Part shown: positions 1 through 11,255 of the stretch, piece after piece
Position numbering within the stretch: position 1 is the stretch's first letter
How the letters are laid out: every line of letters starts with the position of its first letter
NCBI GenBank assembly: GCA_003956705.1
Contig: QZCP01000056.1
Location: 62,001 to 126,000, forward strand
Length of the DNA: 64,000 nt
Direction: 5' to 3'
DNA from: Brevipalpus yothersi
Taxonomy: Eukaryota > Arthropoda > Arachnida > Trombidiformes > Tenuipalpidae
The notes under the pieces: generated by a model
Told to the model about the DNA's origin: nothing
Seen by the model: only the letters and a program-made list of their open reading frames with translations
Databases searched by the model: none
Position numbers and translations under genes: made by a program

Positions 1-328
1 CTTCAGAACTATCAGATTCAGGTGATTTTCGTTTCCGAATTTTGTTTGATGAAGATCCATCATAAAGGTCTTTCTCATCCACATCATATTCTTGGAAAAC
101 GAGAGCTTTCGTTCCATCACGAATGAAAGATCCCAAGAACTTAGTAGCATAAGGTGGAACTAGAATGAAACTCGAAACACGATCTCTCAAAGCACGAGAT
201 GACAATTCTTTCCATGATCGGCACACTTTATTTGCAATGATCAGATTTGATCCATTCATAAAGTATAAAACATTCTCTAAAACAAGCTCAGGTAGCAATG
301 AGAGATCCATCTTTTCAGTTACATCCAT
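1..328 (-). CDS. F-box-like protein, 5' part only
   Basis: An open frame of 109 codons starts at the ATG at 328-326 and runs off the left edge. Residues about 7-45 look like an F-box: a Leu-Pro-Glu-Leu start, a hydrophobic middle, then Cys-Arg-Ser-Trp-Lys-Glu-Leu, the pattern that binds Skp1 in SCF ubiquitin ligases. After it come a hydrophobic stretch and a basic/serine-rich segment (Lys-Arg-Lys-Ser-Pro) at the edge. The substrate-binding part is outside the window, so the subfamily is unknown. It could also be a different alpha-helical protein with a chance F-box resemblance. Confidence 0.6.
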   Translation of the reverse strand, partial: MDVTEKMDLSLLPELVLENVLYFMNGSNLIIANKVCRSWKELSSRALRDRVSSFILVPPYATKFLGSFIRDGTKALVFQEYDVDEKDLYDGSSSNKIRKRKSPESDSSE

Positions 329-783
329 TTAATTGGACTCAAAATTTGGCTGGAAGGATGTTGGATGATCTGATTAATGCTGAAGAAGGAGAAACATGCT
401 GACTTTATTGCCGAAATAGTCGATGTTTACATCGAAAAATTGAACATTACGCATGTTGATCTTGTCTCGTGAAAAGCGTAGGAGCAGCAAAAAAATCATG
501 CGCTCGAAAATCATACTAAACCAGGGCGAAGATAATATTTTCCTAGATATCACTAGATCAGATTGACTGGACAAAATGTAATCAATTAAAAAAACTCAAG
601 CCATGTAGAAATTATCGGAAAACATTGCACGTCTTTCTCGGCTGACCAGCTTGACTAGGTTTATGAAAAAAAATTAACTTGACCATAGGATGAATATTTG
701 ACTTCTTTGGACTAAAAATGAATTTTAAATTAAATCAAGTAGATCAAAATGAATGAGATTCATCTAAGTAGGCAATGGTTCTC
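329..783. other. intergenic, no gene seen
   Basis: This is AT-rich sequence between the start of the F-box-like gene and the stop codon of GMP reductase. It must hold the promoter of the former and the 3' end of the latter. No conserved coding or RNA signal was found; short open frames here have no recognisable composition. Confidence 0.5.
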
Positions 784-2304
784 TTATTGGGTGTCCTCAA
801 CTTCTATCATTCGAAAAATTTCGTTTGTTTGCTGGGTCACTCGAATGAAAGTAGTTCTTCTTGGCAGTTCTTTCAATTTAGCAGATCCAGTATAAGTACA
901 AGCCGATCTAAGTCCACCGAGAATGTCGAGACAAGTCTTCTCAACATCACCACGATACAAAACTTCCACTGTTTTGCCTTCTGACGCCCGATACTCAGCA
1001 ACACCTCCATGATGCTTGACCATTGCAGTCGAAGAGCTCATACCGTAAAACTTTTGATAAATTTTTCCATTCTTTCCAAATCTTTCTCCACCACATTCTG
1101 TGTGACCAGATAGCATTCCTCCAAGCATAACAAAATCTGCGCCAGCGCCAAAAGCTTTACAAATATCGCCTAAATAATCATATTTGACATTGAGAAAAAA
1201 AGTTTTATCGAGGAGTGCAAATTTGTGTAAATATTCTTTGGACAAACTATCTAATCAAATTAGTGAATAATTTACCCGGATTTGTACAGCCTCCGTCTGA
1301 TATGATGTGTCCTTCAAGACCATGAGCAGCATTTGCACACTCAAGGACTGCACTCAATTGTGGATAACCAACACCAGTTTTTTTCCTAGTAGTACAAACA
1401 GAGCCTGGACCTATGCCCACTTTAACAATATCAGCTCCAGCAAGAACCAATTCTTCAACCATTTCGGCGGTGACCACGTTGCCAGCCATAATAGTTCGAT
1501 CAGGAAAAGCATTCCGGACCTTTTTAACACATTCAACAAAGGCTTCCGAATAACCATTAGCCACATCCAAACAAATGAAAGGAATCTCAGGAACTTCTCG
1601 GAGAATTTCCTCTAGATTCTCAAAATCTTGCTCACTACTTCCGGAACTCACAGCAATATTCTGATGAGGTGAAAAAAGAAGCAATGAGAAGAAATGTTCC
1701 CATTTTCAAGAAAAGATACGATTTACATCAAGATGAACGATTCTCATCAAAAATAGACATGCAAAGAAGATTCTGAGAGAATTCTTATTGTAGACTGCTT
1801 AGATTGCATGCTGGAAATATGAATCTTTTCCTAAGAGATCAACAAGTCTAAGTTTTTCGAGCTCGAGATCTCGAAATCTTCAATTCAAATTTTTTGATGG
1901 CTACAATTGATTTGTTTAGTGATTTAATTGATCGAAAAAAGATTTAGCAACTTAAATACTCTTTTACAACGAAGACCAACAAAAAGATAAGTTTCATAGC
2001 ATTTGATTATCGATTGCTCATCAAGATAAGCTAAATGTATCCACCCTAAGATCAACTAACTTGACTCAACTCAAGATGATGAATCGGATTACAGTCAAGG
2101 AGAAAGTAGGATTTAGATTTGAAGAAGAATATCGTTACAATCGATTTTTATAAAAAAAAGAGTGATAAAAAATTTACTTACTTTTATCACATCTGGATTA
2201 TTGGAAGCAAATTTTTTCCATTCTTCTATAGGGTAGTGTTTGTGGATTGCAGTAAGAAGACCATGCTAAAAGTCATTTGAAACCATACAGAAGCGTATAG
2301 AACN

Positions 2305-2368
<64 letters not shown>

Positions 2369-2838
2369 AAAAAAAATTCATCATGATTATGGAAAAGGAA
2401 ATGGGAACTTCTTCTCCTCCATACATCATCTCCACCATTAATGATGATAGGAGAAACTAATTGATAATAGGCAATGAATCAAATTACCTTATTCAATGCG
2501 ATTGCCATTTCAAAAGTTCCTATGGTATCCATATTGGCGGCTATGATGGGGATACCAGTGTATTCTTTGCCAGAATTTCGAAACTTCATGGTCCTTCTCA
2601 AATCGACCTTCAAAAAGGACCACAAAACACACAATATGACATCGAACCTCCATAACGATCGAATTTTAAGTTATCAAACAACACAAAACATCAAGTACTC
2701 CCGCAAAAAAAATAAATCATACCACAAATCAATATATATATAAATAATTACCTCTGATCGACTTTTCAATGTTCCTCTCTTAGGACGAAGTAGGACGTCC
2801 TTAAAATCGAGTTTAACATCATTCTCGATTGTGGGCAT
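784..2838 (-). CDS. GMPR: GMP reductase
   Basis: NADPH-dependent reductive deamination of GMP to IMP in purine salvage; a cytosolic IMPDH/GMPR-family TIM barrel. Five exons join in frame: 2838-2752, 2607-2488, 2265-2182, 1660-1276 and 1169-784, giving 353 aa (animal GMPRs are about 345-348). The start at 2838 gives the conserved N-terminus ending in the DFKDVLLRPKR block. The catalytic loop GPGSVCTTR places Cys at residue 186, as in the human enzyme. The AGNVVT and SDGGCT loops, the MLGG phosphate site and a GMSS..AEYRASEGK flap are intact. Intron 2 (2266-2487) carries a (GA)n tract and a single ambiguous base at 2304. It is divergent from the gene at 3465 with about 0.6 kb between. Confidence 0.95.
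2304..2364. repeat. (GA)n microsatellite in GMPR intron 2
   Basis: About 60 bp of almost pure GA dinucleotides next to an unresolved base at 2304. It lies between exons 2 and 3 of GMPR, close to the 3' splice site of intron 2. Confidence 0.9.
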
Positions 2839-3269
2839 CTTCTTTTTCTTAGTGTATATACATACACACACTGATGATGATGGTTATGTAGTAGTAATTG
2901 AATCACGTCGATTAGCCAGCCACACTTGTACAGGTATCAAATCAGAAAGCAATGAGAAAAAGATACACAGACTGCCGCTACGAAGTGTGTCTGTGTGTTC
3001 GTGAGAGAGAGAGATGGGATGGACCAGGTTTTCAGAACGGCAACTTTGATCTTATTTTCACAGATTATCGATCATCAACAGTCTACCAAATGATGACACA
3101 CACAGCACACTATCATCAACCACATTGAGCGATAACCCTATGCAAAGTGAACATTTAACAAAATTAAGAAACCCTTTTCTAATCACTTCTCTCTCTCTCT
3201 CTCAATCTCATGTTGGTTCGTTTTCGTACTTATTAGTTTAGGTTGAGAATCGAGAAAAATTTTCAAAGT

Positions 3270-3410
3270 CCGTGAGCATGCGCAGTGAAGCCGAAATCAG
3301 CTGACTCGCTTCTGATTGGTGGGAGCCAATTGTTATTTAGAGTGTCTATGCTCAGGACGCCTGAAAAGCCTGTAAGCGCTTAAAGCTAAGCTTGGCTTCT
3401 TATTGGCTAT
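3270..3410. promoter_or_regulatory. putative bidirectional promoter
   Basis: Between the divergent starts at 2838 (-) and 3465 (+) there is an NRF1-like GCATGCGCA at 3276-3284. Three CCAAT elements follow: ATTGG at 3315-3319, CCAAT at 3326-3330 and ATTGG at 3402-3406. NRF1 and NF-Y sites of this kind are typical of divergent housekeeping promoters. This stretch is also less AT-rich than its surroundings. Assignment is from motif matches only. Confidence 0.5.
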
Positions 3411-3464
3411 AGCCGAGCCAAAAGTGAGAGACTGCCTTTAAACAAGCTGTATTATTATTCTTCT

Positions 3465-5147
3465 ATGGTAGAAGCTGTGCTGTGTGTTGAGCATAGAGGA
3501 ATACTGTTGGAATACGCAAGACTGCTAGAGTCCAACCAGACCCAACACACACAAGCAACCATGTTGAGAAAGGAGCAAAATTTGACTCAAGTAAGAAGGA
3601 CTACTGGTACACCAACTACTACTACTGGTATTGGTATTGGTACCAACATCACTACTACTACTTCTAACAATACTACTACTACTATAGCTGCTATTACCGA
3701 TAGTGTATTTTGTGAAGCAGACTCAACATCTTATTCGAAACAATCAGCTACCGATACTACTTCTACTTCTGCTACTTCTGCCTCATCATTTAGTCATCAT
3801 CGTAATCATCATCATCATCATCATCACCAGCTTCAGGGACACAGACAGCAAGATCAGCAGCAGCAGCTAGTACATAGTACTAACTCTACAAGTAAGAGAA
3901 AGCAGCATCTTCAACAACAACAACCGCAACAACAAGAGCAACATTTTATTGTTCAAGATTTAGAGAAGATACCTGAAAGTGATAATAATAACAATAGTAT
4001 TAATAATAAGAGTGATGAAAATGAAAATGTGCCTACCGTTGATATGATAGACGGCCAGTTCTTTATTGCCTGGCCTAGTCAAAATACGATGAAAGCGTAC
4101 GATAATATTGCCGCTAAAGTTGGTGTTAAATCTACCATTCTTGGTAGTGAATCAATTGTTTCTATGCTTCCAGAAAGACGATTATATTCTCAACATAAGC
4201 GTTTTAAGCTAACTACCAAAACATCTTCCTCAGGTAACAGCAACAGCAACAGTAACAATACATCTACCGCCAGTACTACCACCGTCAGTAGTACACCTAA
4301 ACAAAGGTCCCACCAAAAGACCGGCCAATCGGTTAGTGATAAAATAAAAGCTCCTACTACTATCACTACCAACACCACCTCCACAACTACCACCACCACT
4401 CTTGGTGGTACTAGTAAATATGCTCAACAAAAACCTCAACAGCAGCATAAACAGCTGAATATCATGGCTTTTAATGGTTCCAAAATAACCAGATCCTCAT
4501 CTTCATCCTCCTCCTCATCCTCATCAAATTCTAATAACAATGTGTGTAAAGAAAGTACTGATACCAATTATTGTGAACAAAACCCTAAACCATCGAGCAA
4601 CAATTGTAAAACTCTTCCATCCCATCACCATCATAATAAGAAAGCTCGTCCATCCGGACATAAGCACCCAATTGGTTCAACATCCCTTCTTCCGCCGCTT
4701 ACACCGATGAAAATACCAACCAAAAGGTCAATCGATTGTGACTCTCGAGTAATTGATAATGTGCCAGATCTTAAAGTTGTTACTTCAAAACATCCCAATG
4801 CTCATAAATATGAGATGAAAATCGTTAAAATTATTAAGGATCCATCTCTTACACTTGATTGGGATCAATTGCAGCTGTTATATGATGATATGATTCTTTT
4901 ATCCAAACCTCCGCTCATTGGTGAATATCCATCACCAATGCTTCCTCCTTATCCTGATATTATAAGCACCGAATTAGCTGAACTGTGTGTAACCTCACTG
5001 GAGCCCACTTTTACGCCTCAGCCAGTGAAGAGGTTCCAGGTAACCGATGATGATGACAGTGATGTAGAGAGTAGCCTATATGATGATTGGGATTTATTGG
5101 CCTTACATGATCCCAGTGCCATCAAGATGGAGTTTTCCATGAGATAA
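3465..5147 (+). CDS. unrecognised 560-aa low-complexity protein
   Basis: A single uninterrupted frame from ATG 3465 to TAA 5147. Residues about 1-45 are a non-repetitive N-terminus. A long Thr/Ser/Asn/Gln/His-rich middle (about 50-410) has poly-Thr, poly-His, poly-Gln and poly-Ser runs. Inside it, around residues 190-250, sits a more ordered island (ending in a Lys/Arg-rich segment). The last 130 residues are again non-repetitive, with an acidic DDDDSD patch and aromatic/hydrophobic motifs near the C-terminus. No family was recognised. The acidic C-terminus plus basic KKARPSGHKH would suit a nuclear regulatory protein, but that is inference. The two ordered segments and the absence of stops over 1.68 kb argue for a real gene. 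Confidence 0.7.
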   Translation: MVEAVLCVEHRGILLEYARLLESNQTQHTQATMLRKEQNLTQVRRTTGTPTTTTGIGIGTNITTTTSNNTTTTIAAITDSVFCEADSTSYSKQSATDTTSTSATSASSFSHHRNHHHHHHHQLQGHRQQDQQQQLVHSTNSTSKRKQHLQQQQPQQQEQHFIVQDLEKIPESDNNNNSINNKSDENENVPTVDMIDGQFFIAWPSQNTMKAYDNIAAKVGVKSTILGSESIVSMLPERRLYSQHKRFKLTTKTSSSGNSNSNSNNTSTASTTTVSSTPKQRSHQKTGQSVSDKIKAPTTITTNTTSTTTTTTLGGTSKYAQQKPQQQHKQLNIMAFNGSKITRSSSSSSSSSSSNSNNNVCKESTDTNYCEQNPKPSSNNCKTLPSHHHHNKKARPSGHKHPIGSTSLLPPLTPMKIPTKRSIDCDSRVIDNVPDLKVVTSKHPNAHKYEMKIVKIIKDPSLTLDWDQLQLLYDDMILLSKPPLIGEYPSPMLPPYPDIISTELAELCVTSLEPTFTPQPVKRFQVTDDDDSDVESSLYDDWDLLALHDPSAIKMEFSMR

Positions 5148-5737
5148 TCGAGGTGTTCATTCTGAATTTTTCTTTTAAAAAATCGATCTTCATCAATTTA
5201 TCATTCTACTTGATTCTTATTCATTCTCTACTTACTCAGAATGATATTGTATATTACCTCAAAAGACCTCCATCTACAGAAAGAAAACGGTTCCTTGTTG
5301 AACATACAAATGATGTTAAGAACCTTTTATCCACTCCACGTTAAAGACAAACATAGATCCGATAAAGTTATCTCGCTTTCTCTTTCTCTCTCTCTTTCTT
5401 TCGTTTTCTCTCTCTCTTTCTTTCTCTTCTTATTCTCTCTCTCTTCCCATCTCTTCCTCTCCTTCTTACTTCTCTTGAACGTTAAAGATTGTTTACACTA
5501 ATCTGTTCTAATTTTTCTCATCAAATCGTATATGATTATGGATCAAGAGAAACGTTTTTTAATTCTCTCTAAAGGCACTTATTACCTTCCAAATAGTGAA
5601 TTTATTTACATCAACATGTGAATATTTCATAATTACTTGACTAGGAAGTAAAGCCTCACGCTTTTCATGTTCACGAGATCTCTGTCTTCCTCTAATTGAG
5701 TTCATGGTACGGCAAAATTTCTTTTTTTTCGCCTGTC
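5148..5737. other. intergenic with CT-rich tract
   Basis: Downstream of two convergent genes. It includes an imperfect CTTTCTCT-rich stretch at about 5382-5465. No gene signal was found; this should hold the 3' UTRs of the 560-aa gene and of the carrier gene. Confidence 0.5.
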
Positions 5738-7049
5738 TCATGGCTTATGGTTTAACATCATGACAATGAGTTCATATGTGCCTGAAATAGATACATCAAA
5801 AGACAATGAATAAATAATAGAGATAAGTTTGAAAACATTCATACCCATCATTATCGCAGTGTTGGGAATTTGTCGCATCAGGTGCGTTCCGAGCCCCCGA
5901 TAGAGCGCTGGTATTTTCTCCTCTTTCGATATGAGAGCCAAAGTTTGGAAAAATCCTTTATATTTATTATCTGGCTGTCTCAGTCGTGTTCGAACCACCT
6001 CTGAAAAAATGAACACAGAATTACACACAAATGAATAAATATATATAAATACATATATATATACACTCTCTCAATAAAAAAATGATGATCACGAACACAG
6101 AAAAAAAAATTCAATCAATCACACGTATCAATCAACTTGTTACATCTTACCATGAGGATATGCGGTGAGTGAGGCGAAAGTTCTCGAGACAGCTCCAGCA
6201 AGCATGGATTGCATGAAACACAGACCACCATTGGTCATCTCATCATTGGGCACATCACCACCTTCTTGAAAATTTCGAGCGCGTAATTTATTCTTAATGA
6301 ATTCATAAGTAACAAAATAGATTATCGTCTCGGTGATACCAAAATAACTTGCAGTGATGCCCTTGAAAAAACCGGTGAAACCGCATTCACGATAAAGTTG
6401 TCGTAAATATACCAAAGAGTTACAATTTTTACTGTCAAAGAAAAGAGAAAAGAGCAAGAGAGAGAATGATAAAACATGTGTCAATGAAATAAATTTATGA
6501 CATAAGTGTTCGCATGTTATACCAGTAAGTTATGTTCAATCATACCTATCTAGTAAAAATAATGGTAAGTGAACTCATACTCTCAACCTACCTTCGATCA
6601 AGTTGAAGTCTTGTTTTCACAAACCATATAGGATTTGTAACGGTTGCCGATACGAAGCCGGCCGAACCAGCGGCGGCCACATGGACCATTGGTGAGTCAG
6701 GATTTTTGAAAGAGGAATTACAAAAATTTTTCATTGTCGAGTAAGTACAAAAATAAATGGCTCGAGTCGGGGCAACACCAATCAAATTGGGTCCCAAGCC
6801 CTTGAATAGACCCTTGGCGCCTTCCGTTTCAATTATATGGCGAACACATCTCAATATCAATGGTTTCCGTACCAATGATGCGGATGTTGTTGATGGCGAA
6901 TGATGCTTTGTGAAATCAAAATTGGCAACCGATGATTGTAGACGAGTTTTAATTACCTCAAGTGGACATGTAACCACAGCACCCACTGTGCCCGCTATTC
7001 CTCCTGCCAACAGATGGACAAAAGGATCCGGACCTTGATTGATGACCAT
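5738..7049 (-). CDS. SLC25A36: mitochondrial pyrimidine nucleotide carrier (SLC25A33/36 type)
   Basis: Inner-membrane carrier expected to exchange pyrimidine nucleotides for mitochondrial RNA/DNA synthesis. Four exons join in frame: 7049-6592, 6431-6151, 6000-5845 and 5781-5738, giving 312 aa (human SLC25A36 is 311). Three mitochondrial-carrier repeats are visible, each with its PxxxxxK/R signature: CPLEVIKTRLQ in repeat 1, NPIWFVKTRLQ in repeat 2 and YPHEVVRTRLR in repeat 3. The C-terminus RQIPNTAIMM followed by TYELIV matches the SLC25A33/36 subgroup closely. The insect orthologue is often called Rim2. Paralogue assignment (33 versus 36) is not resolved here. Head to head with JKAMP, 433 bp apart. 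Confidence 0.93.
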
Positions 7050-7482
7050 GATCTTATACCTTCACTCTTCACCACCTTTTACCTCAACCAAGCAACATTT
7101 TCACAATATCATTAATAATAACAAACAATAATTTCACAGTACCATGCAGCATCCAAAATCCTTTCTGTCGTGTGTAAGTGTGTGTGTGTTTATGAGTTGT
7201 TTATGTTTTCATCAAAAAAAATGTTGCGCCACATGACTTCAAAAATCAATTTTCTAGATGTTGTTACTAGTCACGCTGAAATGGGCGTAGAAAGTGGTGA
7301 CATCTTGAAGCATGTTGAATTAATTTTACAAAACATTGAAAAACATTTTTTTCATTCATTCATAAACATTACGAAATTTAATCTGTTTTCGCGGTGATGA
7401 TGCTGATGTTGCTCCAATGATGATGGTGATAATATTTCTGTTGATGGTGTGATTTGTATCGTTAAATTTTGCCATTATCATC
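7050..7482. promoter_or_regulatory. shared divergent promoter region (carrier / JKAMP)
   Basis: Short AT-rich gap between two divergent start codons. Both promoters and 5' UTRs must fit in 433 bp. I see no clear CCAAT or NRF1-type motif here, so the assignment rests on gene arrangement only. Confidence 0.4.
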
Positions 7483-8597
7483 ATGAGTTGGAAGTGGGAT
7501 TCCTCTAGAGCTGGTTGTCCTGGTCTGTATTGTGGTCGAATTAAATTGGATAATGGATCATATTCACCTTGTGGGGTAAGTGTGGGGATGGATAATTTTT
7601 ACGTTATTTGATGGATTTGTGGGATGCTGATTTTTTCTTCTCTTTTTTATCCTCATCATGTGATCCTGTAGCCATGTCCCACTGGTTATCGAAGTGAAAC
7701 ATCATATCCATACTTTCCATCCATTGATGATGCGGTATCTCTGTGTCTCAAGTGTTCAGCTAGCTTTGATGTACATGAATGGTTATATTTAGGTTTTATG
7801 GCCCTTGTTTTATTGGTAATTGAACTTTACATAATTGACTATTCAATAAGGCGGAGAAATTTACCCGGTGAAGTTTTGGTATTACACTTAAGTGCTCTAG
7901 TCGAAATTATTTTGGCATCATTGTTCACTTTGGCATCATTTTCCACCTCATTTGGCTCCATGAAAATAAACTTTTGTGGAGCTCATCGTCTCTCCGATTG
8001 GTATACATTATTTTTTAATCCAAGCATAAATTTCAAAGAGACTATAAGGTGTACACAAGAGGCTGTCTATCCATTGTACTCGATGATATATTTATTCTAT
8101 TTATCTGCCTTACTATTCCTGATAATCATCAGACCATGGATTGTTCGAAGTGTTCCGGACAAAAAAGCACCCAACACTATTTATTTGACTCTGTACGCAA
8201 TACCAGCTCTCGCAATTTGTCATGCGATGTTTTCTGGCTTAATTTGTGAGTTGAATTATAACATCATCAAGTCATCGTAAAACGTCAACTAATGTCGTAT
8301 ATTCTATACCTAACAGATTATTCATTTCCATTCATCACATTGATTGGCTCCATCATCTCAGTGGCCTGTCATTTTGCTTTTCGACTTGATCAAAGTATGA
8401 AAGCTCTCTTCATGGACTCATTCGCGAACATTCGAAGTACCTTGATCATACTTGGACATTGGGTATTGCATGCATATGGTATCATATCCTTGACAAAATT
8501 CAAGAACCCTTCGCATATACCTCTGTTACTCATTGTACCATTGCCTTCACTTTTCTATATCTTGACATCCAAATTTACCGATCCTCGAGCACATTGA
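7483..8597 (+). CDS. JKAMP: JNK1/MAPK8-associated membrane protein
   Basis: Multi-pass ER membrane protein that in mammals binds JNK1 and recruits proteasome and ERAD factors. Exons 7483-7575, 7672-8245 and 8317-8597 join in frame to 315 aa, the usual length. The N-terminus has the cysteine-rich luminal CPGLYCGR / PCPTGY / CLKCSAS pattern. The family hallmarks WLYLGFMAL, LSDWYTLFFNPS, CTQEAVYPLY and HWVLHAYGIIS follow, with about seven hydrophobic segments. The exon 2/3 junction rebuilds a Tyr codon in the YSFPFI membrane segment, as in vertebrate JKAMP. A likely polyadenylation signal AATAAA is at 8652-8657. Confidence 0.95.
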
Positions 8598-8754
8598 TCA
8601 AGAGAGTGTGAATATGTGGATGAATTTAGTTCGAAATGATCGAGAAAACGAATAAATTGAATGAAGTAACAATGAAGAAATAACGATTCAATCGATTCGC
8701 TGTGAATATTTCGGAGAGGAGAGGAAGAGAGAACAACTTATCAGTACATTGAGC

Positions 8755-10197
8755 TTATGAATTCTCTGGAAATTCTTGATGATAAACTTTCAAATTTCTG
8801 TCTGCTGAGCCACTCACAATATACCGACAATTGGACCAATCAACAGCTAGCACTTTATCCTCGTGTCCTAACAGATCATATAAGGGTGATCGTGTACATC
8901 TTGTGTCCCATTGTTTCACCAAACCATCATAAGATCCACTAACAAAAAGATTATCTCTCTTAGAACACCATTGAACAGATGAAACCCATCCTTTGTGAGA
9001 TTCAAAAGCAGCCTTCACCATCGATCCCTCATTTGAGCGAGGATCCCATAGTCGAAGATGTCGATCGCATGAGCCACTGATCATGAGTCCATTTAGCGGG
9101 GAATGATCGATCGTAAGGAATGCTTTAGAACCAATCAATGTTTGTATTACTTTGCCAAGCTCAACGTCCCAAATTTTGATTGTATTGTCCATTGAACATG
9201 TTGCTACAGCTATCGGACTATTACCAAAATTTTTTTTATTTCCTCGTTGAATCCAAGTCAAATCCGTGATCGCCTCAGTATGCTCGGACAATGTCATTAC
9301 TGGAGTTTTAATCTTACATTCGAATGTATCACTCTTGTTCGCTTGACTTTCAACATTTCCATTGTCATCATGTTTCAGTTTCTTGGCTTTTTTTCCACCA
9401 TCAGTCAAATCATCCTCATCACCTGATTCATTTTTTTGTCCATTTTTGTTAGATACAATGTCTTTAGATTGATCGCTGAGAGACCATATCTTGAGCATGC
9501 GATCATAAGAACCAGTAGCCAATAGATCATCCATGATATCTACACAATCAACCGATCTTTTATGACCCTTACATACGTACAATCTTTCCACTGAATCGGT
9601 CGTTCTCGATTTGACAGGATTCCATCTCCATATACAGCATGTTTCATCATATGAACACGATGCGAAAAATTGATCATCCTCATGGATTGTTTCGCCGAAA
9701 ATCGGCTTCATACTTTCGGATGGAATCCATTGAATATCCTTGATAGCACTGGAATGTGCTTTGATTCCAAGTAGATGTTGACAATCATCCAGTGACCATA
9801 TATTAATTTTACCATCATAGCAGCCATTGATGATCACTTTTTGATTAACATGAACACAGCTGATCCAATCATCAGATGAGAATGAATTTAATGGTTTAGG
9901 TGATATTTGACTGATAAAGTATTCAATTTCCAACACTTTCTCTAGATCCAATGGCTTCTCTGGTTGTTCCTCTTGTTCAAGTTCAAAATGTTCTTTCAAT
10001 TTTGTCCTCAATAATTTACCATTAATCAAAAAAGACAAATTACCATCTTCCAACAGTTCACACGATGCCTGTGTCACAACTTTCTTAACAATACTGAACA
10101 ATTCTCTCGGACCAAATGAACCATCCAATTCATACACATCATCTGGTATACTGATACGTTGATCTTTGGTACGAAATTTAGCCGAAAATCCCGACAT
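8755..10197 (-). CDS. WDR12: ribosome biogenesis protein WDR12 (Ytm1)
   Basis: Component of the PeBoW complex (Pes1-Bop1-WDR12) needed for 60S subunit maturation in the nucleolus. Single exon, 480 aa. I use ATG 10197 because the frame upstream opens only with GTG at 10221. Residues about 1-85 form the ubiquitin-like NLE domain, which Mdn1 binds in yeast Ytm1. Seven WD40 repeats follow; WD-type endings include KIWSL, KIWDV, RLWDP and KQWDT. A lysine/aspartate-rich insert with KKAKKLK (residues about 265-305) lies in the middle blades and may act as a nuclear signal. Head to head with the four-TM gene at 11256. Confidence 0.94.
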   Translation of the reverse strand: MSGFSAKFRTKDQRISIPDDVYELDGSFGPRELFSIVKKVVTQASCELLEDGNLSFLINGKLLRTKLKEHFELEQEEQPEKPLDLEKVLEIEYFISQISPKPLNSFSSDDWISCVHVNQKVIINGCYDGKINIWSLDDCQHLLGIKAHSSAIKDIQWIPSESMKPIFGETIHEDDQFFASCSYDETCCIWRWNPVKSRTTDSVERLYVCKGHKRSVDCVDIMDDLLATGSYDRMLKIWSLSDQSKDIVSNKNGQKNESGDEDDLTDGGKKAKKLKHDDNGNVESQANKSDTFECKIKTPVMTLSEHTEAITDLTWIQRGNKKNFGNSPIAVATCSMDNTIKIWDVELGKVIQTLIGSKAFLTIDHSPLNGLMISGSCDRHLRLWDPRSNEGSMVKAAFESHKGWVSSVQWCSKRDNLFVSGSYDGLVKQWDTRCTRSPLYDLLGHEDKVLAVDWSNCRYIVSGSADRNLKVYHQEFPENS

Positions 10198-11255
10198 TTT
10201 GACAATCAATTTTCCCAGCACCTTTTAAATTTAAAAACACACACAGAACACCAACACATGAGTTGAAAACATGTGTCTATGTTTATCTCAACAGCGCAAC
10301 TCTCATTCACAAGGTAACGTTTCAACTCGCGCAACTTTTCACGATTCTTCGGCAAACTATTTAAGTTTCTACTATCCTCACTTCCGGTCGAGAAGAATGT
10401 CTGAATGAATGAAGGAATGAATGAATGAATCGAAAAGTTTATGGAAAAAAGGTATAAGATAGAGTGGAATAATATCTGTAAGAAATGAAGAAAAAGAATG
10501 TACACGCACGCTGTATATTGTTTGTTTGTTTGTTTGTCACACCTTTTTTTGGTGATAAAACGGAAGAGGAAAGAGAAAGCGAGAGAGAAAGAAAGAGTCC
10601 GTAATGACATCTTATATTACATAATCGCCGTAATTTATCGATCATATCTTTCATTGACAAAAGCGAAAAAAACAATCCATTAATCGAAACTCCCTTGTGG
10701 CCTGTTGTTATTGTTGTTGCCCCCTTTTTTTGTTCTCTTTTTCCTCTGCTATTACTACTAATACTACTACTGCCATGTCTCTGGCTCACTCCATATAATG
10801 ATCATATCGATGGCTTAAATGTTACAACTTTGATGTTGTAACCTGAACACACACACACACACTCATATATACACACCACAGTTCCCATGGAGAATTTTCA
10901 TCTTAATACGTTCTACTTTCTCAGATCAACTATTCTTTATGATCAAACACATTATTCGTATCATGACGATGATGAAGTTGACTCAGTGGTGAGCTTCAGT
11001 TTTGTTTGACTAAAATTTTTGTCCAATAATCATGTTTTTGATCATCATTCGGATGGTTAATTTATGTTTTAACCATCAATACAATTTTTTACGTGACAAA
11101 TTCTTACGAAAATATGAGAAAATTTACAAATACAGTATTACTTTTTGTTGATCAATTGTATTCTTCTTGAATAATATTCTTTTGCTACTTCCGCTCATCT
11201 TCAATCTCTCGCTCTTTTTGATCACATTTCGAGAATACAAGAGAGAATAAGTATC
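10198..11255. promoter_or_regulatory. divergent intergenic region with (GAAT)n
   Basis: About 1.06 kb between divergent starts. It holds a GAATGAATGAATGAATGA tetranucleotide stretch at about 10405-10430 and several short purine tracts. A possible extra 5' exon of the downstream gene (ATG 10887, donor after 10988) is described under that gene. Confidence 0.4.
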
